Positions 1-8,439 of a DNA stretch of 64,000 bases are shown one piece after another. The notes under the pieces are model-generated. The model made no database searches and was not told where the DNA came from. It worked only from the letters and a program-made list of their open reading frames with translations. Numbering within the stretch: position 1 is the first letter of the stretch; each line of letters begins with the position of its first letter. The DNA comes from Nioella sp. MMSF_3534 (GTDB lineage Bacteria; Pseudomonadota; Alphaproteobacteria; Rhodobacterales; Rhodobacteraceae). The stretch covers positions 1 through 64,000 of the forward strand of contig NZ_JASHJX010000015.1 in assembly GCF_030732985.1 (NCBI RefSeq), in the 5' to 3' direction. The position numbers and the translations under genes were made by a program.

Positions 1-17
1 CGTACACCCCCTGTGCA
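1..17. repeat. 17-base dispersed repeat copy
   Basis: CGTACACCCCCTGTGCA here is the exact reverse complement of positions 50661-50677. That second copy lies inside a short array of 11-bp units. Only this fragment is visible because the window begins here. Confidence 0.5.
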
Positions 18-23
18 GACAGA

Positions 24-206
24 TCACCGCCCCTGCATCGCGCGGGCGACGAAGATTGCGACGGGGAAGGCCAGCAGGACACCCGCCACGACGGCCCCAG
101 TGATCGGCCAGACCCCGACCCACCCCGCCACCAGAAGGATGACGAGGAACACGCCCGCTAGGGTGGCGCTGATGAAGAGGTGGAGGAGGAGGAGGAGATA
201 GGACAT
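24..206 (-). CDS. small two-helix membrane protein (often annotated 'CTP synthetase' in Rhodobacterales)
   Basis: A 60-residue protein made almost entirely of two hydrophobic segments (about residues 3-29 and 33-54) with a short basic C-terminus, so it is probably an inner-membrane protein. An AGGACA ribosome site lies about 7 bases before the ATG. Similar short membrane proteins in Rhodobacteraceae carry the name CTP synthetase through database propagation. Nothing in this sequence resembles the PyrG catalytic domains, so that name should not be used as a function. It lies downstream of the ATPase gene on the same strand but differs from it in base composition. Function unknown. Confidence 0.6.
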   Translation of the reverse strand: MSYLLLLLHLFISATLAGVFLVILLVAGWVGVWPITGAVVAGVLLAFPVAIFVARAMQGR

Positions 207-275
207 GGGGGATGTCCTAACCGGTGGGGCGGCGGGGGGCTTTGATTTGGGTCAGGGTCGGAGAAGACGCCGGTT

Positions 276-1568
276 TCACCCCAACCCTGAACTTCTTTGG
301 CTCCATCTCATATAAAACATAAGGAACGGATCGGTTAGATAGAGGAAATCATCGGACCACTCCAAAACAGGCTCACCCTGAATTTCGTCCTTAGCTATTC
401 CGGACATGTGGCCCAACGCAGACGATACTTCGTGTTTCTGCGGCACATCGGAATCTACAAGAATTTTTCTCAGCTCATCACGAATGTCGTTGTAGTGAAT
501 TTTTTCTTTCGGACCAGTGTTGGCGATTGCTCGCAGAACAGCTTGATATATATCCAAGGCTTTCTCATTAGAAATTTGCCTCCGATCGATCCTCTTGGAT
601 CGAGATTGTGGACCCTTTGCTAACTTCTCGAAAGTAGGAAAACCGAACTGGCTCGCCACATCCCTGAATATCTCCTCCACTGCGTTACTGGAGGGGTTGA
701 ACTCCTTCGGATCGCTGAGGGTCTCCTCTATGTTGTAATGATGACATAGTCGGCTACAAAACCGCTGCATCAACAGAGGGCTACCGTTCGACTCCTCGGC
801 AAACTCCTCTACTGCTGACGAGGAAACCTGCATCCCGAGGTTAGGGAATCCTTTTTGAGGAATTTCTTTGAGCTCAGAAACGAACCATGCCGGAATCTCA
901 ACGTGTGCGAAACGACCCTCCATTTCACGTTCGACGCCGATCGCGTCAAACGCTCGATGGGGAACAGCAATGAGAATTGCCACGAGGCCCTCAAATATCT
1001 CGGATTTCAGTGAACGGATCACTTCGCGTTGGACATTAGTCGGCATATAATGAAAGTCGTCGACAACAAGCGCGAGATCGTTATCTCGCATGAATTCCAA
1101 CATTGTCTTTTTGTTATTGTTGTTGAAAGTTTGCGTTACACCTTCACTAGCCTTCGCTTGGGCCGAAACCAGATAGCGTATTCCGATAGAAGCTTGTTCT
1201 GATCCAGTTTCCGTCTCGCTCTCCGGGAGCCTAAGGTCTTGGAGAAGAAGACTCCAGAATTCCTCCGAGCTGGCCACTTGCCCGCCATTGACTAACGCTG
1301 AGCTATCGCGGCCAAGAACGTGCCTAGTTAGTACTGTCTTACCAGATTTAGTTGGCCCAGTGACACAAATAACTTTGTAGCCATCTCGAATTTCTGTTCT
1401 GAGCTTCTTTTCAAGATCCAGGGCTACGCGGTCCACATAAGTGACAGATGGCATTCCGCCCGCGACAAATACATTTTTAGTCTTCAAGTACTCAATCATC
1501 CATCTTGAAAGCCGACATAACCGCCAAAAGTGAGTATAGTTGCCCAGCTTTCGACGGTGTGCGCTCAT
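276..1568 (-). CDS. P-loop ATPase of AAA/STAND type, AT-rich, probably acquired
   Basis: A 430-residue protein. Residues 71-78 (GPTKSGKT) form a Walker A loop and residues 166-172 (ALVVDDF) a Walker B strand with two aspartates. The C-terminal region, with a hydrophobic end of the form YLTDPFLMFYMRW, resembles the winged-helix end of AAA/STAND-like ATPases. An asparagine/lysine run lies near residue 150. There is no recognisable sensor or effector domain. The gene is far more AT-rich than its neighbours (positions 1081-1140 contain 19 G/C of 60), which suggests horizontal transfer. The start is uncertain: an ATG at 1499 would give a protein beginning just before a Gly-Gly-Met-Pro segment. A mobile-element or defence role is possible but is not shown by the sequence. 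Confidence 0.8.
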   Translation of the reverse strand: MSAHRRKLGNYTHFWRLCRLSRWMIEYLKTKNVFVAGGMPSVTYVDRVALDLEKKLRTEIRDGYKVICVTGPTKSGKTVLTRHVLGRDSSALVNGGQVASSEEFWSLLLQDLRLPESETETGSEQASIGIRYLVSAQAKASEGVTQTFNNNNKKTMLEFMRDNDLALVVDDFHYMPTNVQREVIRSLKSEIFEGLVAILIAVPHRAFDAIGVEREMEGRFAHVEIPAWFVSELKEIPQKGFPNLGMQVSSSAVEEFAEESNGSPLLMQRFCSRLCHHYNIEETLSDPKEFNPSSNAVEEIFRDVASQFGFPTFEKLAKGPQSRSKRIDRRQISNEKALDIYQAVLRAIANTGPKEKIHYNDIRDELRKILVDSDVPQKHEVSSALGHMSGIAKDEIQGEPVLEWSDDFLYLTDPFLMFYMRWSQRSSGLG

Positions 1569-1639
1569 GGAATTCTAAGCGCACAAGTCGCTTTAGTCCA
1601 GCACCTCATCCGCCTTCTGCAAATCAGAGTGGATGGCTA

Positions 1640-3439
1640 CTAGCTATCCATCTTCAACGCATTGATAAACGCCGACTGCGGGATCTCCACCTTCCCGAAC
1701 TGGCGCATCTTCTTCTTGCCTGCTTTCTGCTTGTCCAGCAATTTCCGCTTCCGGGTGGCGTCGCCGCCGTAGCATTTGGCGGTCACGTCCTTGCGCATGG
1801 CCGACAGCGTCTCTCGCGCGATCACGCGGCCCCCGATGGCGGCCTGGATCGGGATCTTGAACATGTGGCGGGGGATGAGCTCTTTCAGCTTTTCGCACAT
1901 GGCGCGGCCGCGCTGTTCGGCCCGGTCGCGGTGGACCATCATCGACAGCGCGTCGACCGGTTCCTCGTTCACCAGCACCGACATCTTGACCAGGTGATCC
2001 TGCCGGTAGCCCTCCATCTGGTAGTCGAAGGAGGCATAGCCCTTGGTCACCGATTTCAGCCGGTCGTAGAAGTCGAAGACGACCTCGTTCAGCGGCAGGT
2101 CATAGACCACCATCGCGCGGGACCCCGCATAGGTCAGGTCAAGCTGGATGCCGCGCCGGTCCTGGCAGAGCTTCAGCACGTCGCCGAGATAGTCGTCGGG
2201 CACAAGGATGGTCGCCTTGATCCGCGGTTCCTCGATATGGTCGACATAGGTCAGGTCGGGCATGTCGGCGGGGTTGTGAAGCTCCTGCACCGTGCCGTCC
2301 TTCATGTGGACATGGTAGACCACGGAGGGCGCGGTGGTGATCAGCTCGATATCGTATTCGCGTTCGATGCGGTCGCGGATGACCTCGAGGTGCAACAGGC
2401 CGAGGAACCCGCAGCGGAAGCCGAAGCCGAGGGCTGCGGAGGTTTCCATCTCGAAGCTGAAGGAGGCGTCGTTGAGCGCCAGTTTCTCGATCGCGTCGCG
2501 CAGGTCCTCGAATTCGGCGGAGTCGACGGGGAAGAGGCCGCAGAAGACCACGGGTTGCGCCGGTTTGAAGCCGGGCAGCGCGGTGTCGGTACCGCCCTTT
2601 TCATGGGTGATGGTGTCGCCCACGCGGGTGTCGCGCACCTGCTTGATCGAGGCGGTGAGGAAGCCGATCTCGCCCGGGCCCAGTTCCTTGATGTCCTGCA
2701 TCTTGGGGCGGAAGACGCCGAGCCGGTCGACGGGGTAGCGCCCGCCGGTTTTCATCATCTTGATGCGGTCGCCCTTGCGGATCACCCCGTCGATGACGCG
2801 GATGATGACGACGACGCCGAGATAGGCATCGTAGTAGCTGTCCACCAGCATCGCCTTGAGGGGCGCGTCGCGGTCGCCCTTGGGGGCCGGCAGGCGGGTG
2901 ACGATGGCCTCCAGCACCTCGGGGATGCCGATGCCGGTCTTGGCGGAGATGAGGACGGCGTCAGAGGCGTCGATGCCGATCACATCCTCGATCTGTTCGG
3001 CCACGCGCTCGGGTTCGGCGGCGGGCAGGTCGACCTTGTTGAGGACCGGCACGATCTCGTGATCCGCGTCGATGGCCTGGTAAACATTGGCGAGCGTCTG
3101 CGCCTCGACCCCCTGGCTGGCATCGACGACCAGAAGCGAGCCTTCCACGGCCTGCATCGACCGGCTGACCTCATAGGCGAAGTCCACATGGCCGGGGGTG
3201 TCGATCAGGTTCAGCACATAGGTCTTGCCGTCCTTGGCCGGATACTCGATGCGCACGGTGTTGGCCTTGATGGTGATCCCGCGCTCGCGCTCGATATCCA
3301 TGCTGTCGAGCAACTGCGCCTGCATATCGCGTTCGGCCACCGTCCCGGTCAGCTGGATCAGCCGGTCGGCAAGGGTGGATTTGCCGTGGTCGATATGGGC
3401 CACGATGGAGAAATTGCGGATGAGATCAAGGTCGGTCAT
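1640..3439 (-). CDS. lepA: elongation factor 4 (LepA), ribosome back-translocation GTPase
   Basis: This 599-residue protein has the usual LepA length. The G1 loop (AHIDHGKST) is at residues 14-22, a DTPGH G3 motif lies near residue 80 and an NKVD G4 motif near 135. The LepA-specific C-terminal domain has a lysine-rich [13 protein letters not shown] stretch. LepA binds ribosomes and uses GTP hydrolysis to help stalled or mistranslocated complexes. The gene stands alone; the neighbouring ATPase is on the same strand but unrelated. A 649-codon open frame on the opposite strand is an antisense artefact of codon composition. Confidence 0.97.
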   Translation of the reverse strand: MTDLDLIRNFSIVAHIDHGKSTLADRLIQLTGTVAERDMQAQLLDSMDIERERGITIKANTVRIEYPAKDGKTYVLNLIDTPGHVDFAYEVSRSMQAVEGSLLVVDASQGVEAQTLANVYQAIDADHEIVPVLNKVDLPAAEPERVAEQIEDVIGIDASDAVLISAKTGIGIPEVLEAIVTRLPAPKGDRDAPLKAMLVDSYYDAYLGVVVIIRVIDGVIRKGDRIKMMKTGGRYPVDRLGVFRPKMQDIKELGPGEIGFLTASIKQVRDTRVGDTITHEKGGTDTALPGFKPAQPVVFCGLFPVDSAEFEDLRDAIEKLALNDASFSFEMETSAALGFGFRCGFLGLLHLEVIRDRIEREYDIELITTAPSVVYHVHMKDGTVQELHNPADMPDLTYVDHIEEPRIKATILVPDDYLGDVLKLCQDRRGIQLDLTYAGSRAMVVYDLPLNEVVFDFYDRLKSVTKGYASFDYQMEGYRQDHLVKMSVLVNEEPVDALSMMVHRDRAEQRGRAMCEKLKELIPRHMFKIPIQAAIGGRVIARETLSAMRKDVTAKCYGGDATRKRKLLDKQKAGKKKMRQFGKVEIPQSAFINALKMDS

Positions 3440-3694
3440 GATGGTGGGATATGAGCGGGATTTGGGGTTTGGTCAATGGGGTCTGTTGGGCAGAGAAATC
3501 GCCTGTGACCGGTAGGTGTCAGACAGCTTCACCCTTCTCTCAATGGCAAAGTTTCAAAGACAGTCATCCAATTTTCGCACCGGTTTGGGATCAAGGCGCA
3601 ACTTGTGTGCGCGGCGGGCCACGACAGGGAATTTGCCATCGCGGCCATGGCCGGCCATGATTGGGCTTTGTGATGAGAGTTCTGGTGGTTTGAT

Positions 3695-4525
3695 ATGGAC
3701 AAGATTTTCGACGCACGGGGTGCCAAGGACTGGGCCAAGTCTCAACCGGTGGAAAAACGCAGCTATGTGGGGGCACGCGCGGCGTTGCGGGCCTTTCCCG
3801 CCATTTTCCTCTGCCGGGACGCGGCTTACGCAAACGACCCGGACGCTTTCAACATGAGAGAGGTGATCGCCCTGCCCACGCTCTTCGGGCTGGCCTTGTC
3901 ATCGGCTGCCGCAGCACGGGACACGCAGGGCGCAGTCAAGACCGGACAAGAGTTGGATATTGTCTCGGCAGCCCTCGAACACTGGTCTGGCGAAGCGGCG
4001 AGCGGGTTCGATCCTGCGACAGCCGACGGGGATCGCGCGGCGGAACAGGCCATGACGGCAACCCTTGATGCCGTATCGGGCGTTCTGGAGAGTTTCCGGC
4101 GGGCGTCGGGCACGGCCGTCAGCAACTCGGCCCGTGCGATTTCCAAAGCCGTCTCTGTGCTGGCCGAACGGGCGGGGTGTCCACCGGACGAGATAGACGC
4201 CCGCGCTGAGGCCGCGTCATCGGTGATCTACGCCGCCGCCACCAACGACGCTAACGACCCCGAACAGGACTGGCCACCGCTTTGGTCCAGCGATCTTCCG
4301 GCGCTGCCAGAGCTGCTGGACCTCTGGGAGGTGGGCAAGGCGCATTTCGGGAAAGAGCCGGAAACCTGGGGCTTCTGGGTCGATTGGTATGAAGGCTTGC
4401 TGAACGGGCGCCAGCCCTCATGGCCAGTGACGCTTCGCATCGCCACCGGGATCGAAAGCGGCGAATGGGAGCCCGTCGGTGGTGCGGCACTGGCTGCCCG
4501 GAGGATTGCCCGGATCACAAGGTAG
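3695..4525 (+). CDS. uncharacterised alanine-rich protein
   Basis: A 276-residue cytoplasmic-looking protein with no signal peptide. The first 170 residues are rich in alanine and charged residues and are probably helical. The C-terminal part has an aromatic WGFWVDWYEGLLNG segment followed by a helix ending in basic residues. A similar aromatic motif occurs in uncharacterised Rhodobacterales proteins, but I cannot name the family. The ATG follows only a weak GGTGG ribosome site. The 255 bases upstream (3440-3694) contain no convincing gene. The downstream Lrp gene converges on it, with 21 bases between the stops. Confidence 0.65.
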   Translation: MDKIFDARGAKDWAKSQPVEKRSYVGARAALRAFPAIFLCRDAAYANDPDAFNMREVIALPTLFGLALSSAAAARDTQGAVKTGQELDIVSAALEHWSGEAASGFDPATADGDRAAEQAMTATLDAVSGVLESFRRASGTAVSNSARAISKAVSVLAERAGCPPDEIDARAEAASSVIYAAATNDANDPEQDWPPLWSSDLPALPELLDLWEVGKAHFGKEPETWGFWVDWYEGLLNGRQPSWPVTLRIATGIESGEWEPVGGAALAARRIARITR

Positions 4526-4546
4526 TCGGTTTCGAGCAAAGCCCCG

Positions 4547-5014
4547 TCAGCGTCCAAGCGAAGACGCTGCGCTGATCTCCCGATCCACCATCGCGCGCAG
4601 CGAAAAGCTGGTGCGGGTGGAGCGGATGCCGGGGACGCTCATCAGGTTGTGTTCGAGGAAGCTGTCGAAACTGCGCAGGTCGCGGGCGGCGATTTTCAGC
4701 AGGATGTCGCGGCTGCCGGTCATCAGGTGGCATTCCAGCACCTCGGGGAAGCGGCGGATGGCGCGTTCGAACCCTTCCAGCGCGTCGCGGCTCTGGCGTT
4801 CCAGTTCGGCGAAGACGAAGACGGTGATGGGGTAGCCCAGTTTTTCCGGGCTGACGCGGGCGGCATAGCCGGTGATGATGCCCTCGGCCTCCATCCTTGC
4901 CATGCGGCGGGCGCAGGGGGTGGGGGAGAGGCCCACACGTTCGGCCAGATCGGTGACCGGCAGGCGGCCATCGCGTTGCAGGGTGGTGACGATCTTGCGG
5001 TCGAGGTCGTCCAT
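4547..5014 (-). CDS. Lrp/AsnC family transcriptional regulator
   Basis: A 155-residue protein, the standard Lrp length. An N-terminal winged helix-turn-helix occupies residues 1-60 and contains the family-typical LSPTPCARR recognition helix. A RAM (ligand-binding, oligomerisation) domain follows to the C-terminus and contains a DILLKI strand. Lrp-family proteins sense amino acids and commonly control the adjacent, divergently transcribed gene. Here that gene is an amino-acid dehydrogenase starting at 5145, so regulation of branched-chain amino-acid catabolism is the simplest inference. Confidence 0.92.
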   Translation of the reverse strand: MDDLDRKIVTTLQRDGRLPVTDLAERVGLSPTPCARRMARMEAEGIITGYAARVSPEKLGYPITVFVFAELERQSRDALEGFERAIRRFPEVLECHLMTGSRDILLKIAARDLRSFDSFLEHNLMSVPGIRSTRTSFSLRAMVDREISAASSLGR

Positions 5015-5144
5015 CCGCGTGAATCCTTCGAATCAGGGGGTGATGACAGAGAATATCACCAATCATCGGGCTCATGGAACGGATATTTGGCGTCAATCCC
5101 CCCTGATCTGACGATATCCTCCCCCTCAAAGAGGAGGACACCCC
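5015..5144. promoter_or_regulatory. divergent promoter region between lrp-type gene and amino-acid dehydrogenase
   Basis: This 130-base gap is more AT-rich than its flanks. It holds an inverted repeat GGTGAT (5039-5044) / ATCACC (5055-5060). It also holds GCGTCA and TGACG half-sites around 5090-5114. These could be Lrp binding elements. The dehydrogenase has a strong AGAGGAGG ribosome site just before its ATG. The regulatory assignment is inferred from layout. Confidence 0.45.
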
Positions 5145-6197
5145 ATGCAGATCACCACCCTGCCGACACCCAGCCATGAAGAGGTCTTGCGCGTTTCAGA
5201 CGAGGCGACCGGGCTTGTGGGCTTTATCGCCATCCACTCCACCCAGTTGGGCCCGGCGGCGGGCGGCTTGCGGATGAAGCCCTATGCCAGCGAAGAGGCG
5301 GCGCTGACCGATGCGCTGCGGCTGAGCCATGGGATGACTTTCAAGAATGCTGCTGCTGGTCTGCCCCTGGGCGGCGGCAAGGCGGTGATCATGGGCGATC
5401 CGGCTGTGCTGAAATCCGAGGCTTTGCTGGCGGGGTTCGCCGGTGCCATCGCGGCGCTGAAAGGGCGCTACTGGACGGCGGAAGACATGGGGATGAGCCC
5501 TGCCGATATGGCGGTGATCGCGCGCGGGACGGAGTTTGTCGCGGGCCTGCCGGACGGGGATTTTGCCAGCGGCGACCCCTCGCCCATCACCGCGCGCGGC
5601 ATCTTCAACGCGATCCGTTGCGCCGCGCGGCACCGGTTCGGATCGGGCGACCTGACCGGGCGCAAGGTGGCGGTGCAGGGCCTTGGGCATGTGGGCTGGT
5701 ATCTGGCCGAGATGCTGCATGATGCCGGAGCGTTGCTGATCGTGGCCGATATCGACCCGGCACGCTGCGCCAAAGCGGCGGACGTGTTCAATGCGGCTGT
5801 TGCCCCGGTGGACAAGATCCTGCAGGTGGAGGCCGATATCCTCGCCCCCTGCGCCATTGGCGGCATCCTGAACGCTGAAACCATTCCGGCGCTGCGCGTT
5901 CAGGCCGTGGCGGGTGGGGCCAATAACCAGCTGGCAACCCCTGCGGATGGCGACACGCTGCACAGGCGCGGCATCCTCTATGCGCCGGATTATGTGGCCA
6001 ATGCGGGCGGCATCATCAACGTGGCGACCGAGATCCTGCAGATCCGGGACCGGGAAGGCTTTGTCACCGACAAGTTGGCCGAGGCCGAAGCGACGCTTGA
6101 CGCGATCCTGACTCAGGCCACCACGCGCGGGCTGGCACCGCATAAAGTGGCCGACGATATCGTTCTGAGCCGCATGCAGCAGCGCCCTGCCGCCTGA
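5145..6197 (+). CDS. Glu/Leu/Phe/Val dehydrogenase (leucine dehydrogenase type)
   Basis: A 350-residue NAD-dependent amino-acid dehydrogenase that would oxidatively deaminate branched-chain or related amino acids to 2-oxo acids plus ammonia. Lysines 67 (TFKNAA) and 79 (GGGKAVI) match the two active-site lysines of leucine dehydrogenase. A Rossmann GLGHVGW motif lies near residue 180. The length and the compact N-terminal domain fit leucine/phenylalanine dehydrogenases rather than hexameric glutamate dehydrogenase. It is divergent from an Lrp-type regulator. Substrate preference (Leu, Val or Phe) cannot be settled from sequence alone. Confidence 0.9.
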   Translation: MQITTLPTPSHEEVLRVSDEATGLVGFIAIHSTQLGPAAGGLRMKPYASEEAALTDALRLSHGMTFKNAAAGLPLGGGKAVIMGDPAVLKSEALLAGFAGAIAALKGRYWTAEDMGMSPADMAVIARGTEFVAGLPDGDFASGDPSPITARGIFNAIRCAARHRFGSGDLTGRKVAVQGLGHVGWYLAEMLHDAGALLIVADIDPARCAKAADVFNAAVAPVDKILQVEADILAPCAIGGILNAETIPALRVQAVAGGANNQLATPADGDTLHRRGILYAPDYVANAGGIINVATEILQIRDREGFVTDKLAEAEATLDAILTQATTRGLAPHKVADDIVLSRMQQRPAA

Positions 6198-6325
6198 CCT
6201 CTGCCATTTTCCGCCCATTTTGCCCCCGTTGCGCGCCGGGAGATTGCGCTGCGGGGGTATTTTCGGCAGATTACCTTGCAAATGGGGGGGGGCAACCCCT
6301 TGCATGGGGCAAGCGAGGCAGGGCG

Positions 6326-6628
6326 ATGCGCAAGACATTCTCAGCATTTCTGATCACGTTTATGGTTGTGGGCGCTCCTCTGGAGGCAAGCCCGGTGGAA
6401 CGCGCCTGTATGACATCGGGCCGCACGGCGGCGAACCCGTCGCTTTGCGCCTGTATCGGCAGCGCCGCGCGCCAGACCCTGAATTTCGGTGAACAGCGCC
6501 GCGCCGCGCGTCTGTTTGACGACCCGGACGAAGCGGAAGAATTGCGGATGTCCGACAACCACCGGGACGAGGCATTCTGGGACCGGTACAGGGCCTTCGG
6601 GGAAACCGCCGAACAGATGTGCGGCTGA
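6326..6628 (+). CDS. small secreted cysteine-containing protein, unknown
   Basis: A 100-residue protein with an N-terminal signal peptide (hydrophobic core residues 5-17, cleavage after about residue 22). Four cysteines lie in the mature part (two close together in a CACIG context and one at the extreme C-terminus), which suggests periplasmic disulfides. An AGGCAGGG ribosome site precedes the ATG. It converges with the phosphatase gene; the two stop codons are two bases apart. Function unknown. Confidence 0.7.
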   Translation: MRKTFSAFLITFMVVGAPLEASPVERACMTSGRTAANPSLCACIGSAARQTLNFGEQRRAARLFDDPDEAEELRMSDNHRDEAFWDRYRAFGETAEQMCG

Positions 6629-6630
6629 GA

Positions 6631-7068
6631 TCAGGCCAGCTTTGCAGCCCAGGCCAGCGCGGCTCGTTCGATCAAAATTAACGCTCCATCGAAGTCCCGC
6701 GTGTAGTACGGGTCGGGCACGTCGGTCGGGGCGTCGTCCAGCATGGAAAGGTAGAGTGACAGCTCTGCCGTGGCATCCGCTGGCCGGATCGCTTGCAGAT
6801 CCTCCAGATTGCTGCTGTCCATCGCAAGGATCAGGTCGAAGCGGTGGAAATCGTCGGCTGTGACCTGCCGGGCGCGTAGTGTGGACAGGTCATAGCCCCG
6901 TGCCCGCGCGGCCGCCTGCATCGGGCCATAGGGCGGCTTGCCCACATGCCAGCCTGCGGTTCCGGCGCTGTCGATATGTGCATCAGGCAATGCCGCGCGC
7001 AAGAGTGCTTCACCGGTGGGTGAGCGGCAGATATTGCCCAGACAGACACAGAGGATAGACTTGGCCAT
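6631..7068 (-). CDS. low-molecular-weight protein tyrosine phosphatase
   Basis: A 145-residue protein. The P-loop C-L-G-N-I-C-R-S (Cys9 to Ser16) matches the CX5R(S/T) signature of low-molecular-weight phosphatases. The general-acid aspartate is in a DPYY motif near residue 117. The ATG at 7068 is chosen because GAAGGAG lies just upstream; the longer frame to 7185 would overlap the divergent sirtuin gene. The product dephosphorylates tyrosine-phosphorylated proteins or small arylphosphates. It is a neighbour of, but divergent from, the deacylase. Confidence 0.93.
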   Translation of the reverse strand: MAKSILCVCLGNICRSPTGEALLRAALPDAHIDSAGTAGWHVGKPPYGPMQAAARARGYDLSTLRARQVTADDFHRFDLILAMDSSNLEDLQAIRPADATAELSLYLSMLDDAPTDVPDPYYTRDFDGALILIERAALAWAAKLA

Positions 7069-7114
7069 GGGGGCTCCTTCGTTGCGCCCCCTTGATGCCA
7101 CGGAAGGGGGCTGA

Positions 7115-7804
7115 ATGGAACGCATTGTCATCCTGACCGGCGCGGGGATTTCTGCGGAAAGCGGGCTTGGCACCTTTCGCGACAAGGACGGGCTTTGGAC
7201 GCGCTACGATTTGAACGAGGTCGCCACGCCCGAGGGCTTTGCCCGCAATCCCCGGCTGGTGCATGACTTCTACAATGCCCGCCGCGCCAATGCGCTGGAT
7301 GCAAGCCCGAATGCCGCCCATGAAGCGCTGGCCCGGCTGGAACGGGAGAGGGCGGGCGAGCTGCTGATCGTCACCCAGAACGTGGATGACCTGCATGAAC
7401 GCGCGGGCAGCCGCAATGTGCTGCATATGCATGGAGCGCTTGCCGGGGCGCTGTGTGCGGCCTGTGACCATCGCTGGCCCGCGCCACGGGCGATGGACCC
7501 CGACGCCCCCTGCCCCGCCTGCGCCGCGCCGCGCACGCGCCCCGATATCGTCTGGTTCGGCGAAATCCCCTATCACATGGACCAGATCGCCGAGGCGTTG
7601 TGGCAGGCCGACCTGTTCGTTTCCATCGGCACCTCGGGCGAGGTCTATCCCGCCGCCGGATTCGTGCAGGAGGCGCAGGCCGCCGGGGCCGAGACGCTGG
7701 AAATCAACCTGGAGCCATCGCGCGTGCCGGGGCTGTTCGACCGGGTGATCGCGGGGCCAGCCACCGACACAGTGCCGAACTGGGTGGCTGAGATGCTGGC
7801 ATAG
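7115..7804 (+). CDS. cobB: NAD-dependent protein deacylase (sirtuin, CobB type)
   Basis: A 229-residue sirtuin. The NAD-binding TGAGISAESG is at residues 8-17, QNVDDLH begins near 88 and the catalytic histidine is His106 in a HMHG context. Four zinc cysteines are visible (Cys114, 117, 133, 136). Tyr53 and Arg56 match the Y-x-x-R pair of class III sirtuins, which in CobB/SIRT5-type enzymes binds succinyl- or other acidic acyl-lysine. The enzyme may therefore remove succinyl as well as acetyl groups. It is transcribed divergently from the phosphatase gene with a 46-base gap. Confidence 0.93.
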   Translation: MERIVILTGAGISAESGLGTFRDKDGLWTRYDLNEVATPEGFARNPRLVHDFYNARRANALDASPNAAHEALARLERERAGELLIVTQNVDDLHERAGSRNVLHMHGALAGALCAACDHRWPAPRAMDPDAPCPACAAPRTRPDIVWFGEIPYHMDQIAEALWQADLFVSIGTSGEVYPAAGFVQEAQAAGAETLEINLEPSRVPGLFDRVIAGPATDTVPNWVAEMLA

Positions 7805-7832
7805 TGACCCGTTCACAAGCCGGTGAGGCGGT

Positions 7833-7861
7833 TTGATTGCGCACTCAATATAGTGTATAAT
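7833..7861 (+). promoter_or_regulatory. sigma70-like promoter for the 7894 gene
   Basis: TTGATT (7833-7838) and TATAAT (7856-7861) are separated by 17 bases. This is an unusually good vegetative promoter match for a GC-rich genome. Transcription would begin near 7868, about 26 bases before the likely start codon. Confidence 0.65.
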
Positions 7862-7875
7862 AAACACGTATTGAG
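7844..7875. promoter_or_regulatory. nested inverted repeat spanning the -10 box
   Basis: Outer arms CTCAATA (7844-7850) and TATTGAG (7869-7875) enclose inner arms GTGT (7853-7856) and ACAC (7864-7867). The dyad is centred on the TATAAT box, as expected for a repressor operator. The protein that would bind is unknown. Confidence 0.5.
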
Positions 7876-7893
7876 ATGCGTAAAGGACTTCCC

Positions 7894-8343
7894 ATGCAAC
7901 GCCACTCCATCCTCGCTCTTTGCCTGCTATTCGCCGCCCACGGTACGGCGGTCCATGCGCAGGCCGGTCTGGAAAGCTATGACCTGACCCCCTATCGCGT
8001 GATCTCGGTACATGGTGACTGGCGCGTTCTGTGTACGCCCGTGGGCACTGGCAGCTGGTCCTATCCGCGCGATTGCGCCGTTGAGGATCGCTATGGGCTG
8101 ATCGTGTTCGTCAATCCGTTCGGCTACTTCGCCTATACGCGACGCGGGCATGTTCCCGGCGATGGCATGATGCGGGAGGGCGAAGGTTTCGGCGCTGAAG
8201 AGGTATTGCTGACCTATGCCGGTCCCGACGCATCGGCCGAGTTCATTTCGGGTGGCGCAGTCTTTCCAGACGGCTCTGCCCATACGGTCAGTCTTGACGG
8301 ATATGCCGAGGCGCAGGCCGCCGCGATTGCGCTGATGCAATAG
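7894..8343 (+). CDS. secreted protein of unknown function
   Basis: A protein of 149 residues with a Sec signal peptide (hydrophobic core residues 5-15, likely cleavage after an Ala-Gln-Ala near residue 24). The mature part is predicted mostly beta and has two cysteines in a short WRVLC...RDC loop, suggesting a periplasmic disulfide. The second ATG (7894) is preferred over 7876 because AAAGGA sits 7-8 bases before it. A strong promoter with a nested palindrome precedes it. I do not recognise the family. Confidence 0.7.
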   Translation: MQRHSILALCLLFAAHGTAVHAQAGLESYDLTPYRVISVHGDWRVLCTPVGTGSWSYPRDCAVEDRYGLIVFVNPFGYFAYTRRGHVPGDGMMREGEGFGAEEVLLTYAGPDASAEFISGGAVFPDGSAHTVSLDGYAEAQAAAIALMQ

Positions 8344-8439
8344 GGTTTCAATTGGGACGGCGCGCCGGATGGAACCTGCGGCGCGCCGCCAAGGGCCGCT
8401 ATGGGAGGGACAGCACCGTCGCGGCCCTATCCCAAGGGC

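Noticed and set aside
1505-3454. 649-codon open frame on the plus strand
   Set aside because: It is fully antisense to lepA and its translation is dominated by His, Asp, Gly and Val, as expected from the complement of GC-rich codons.
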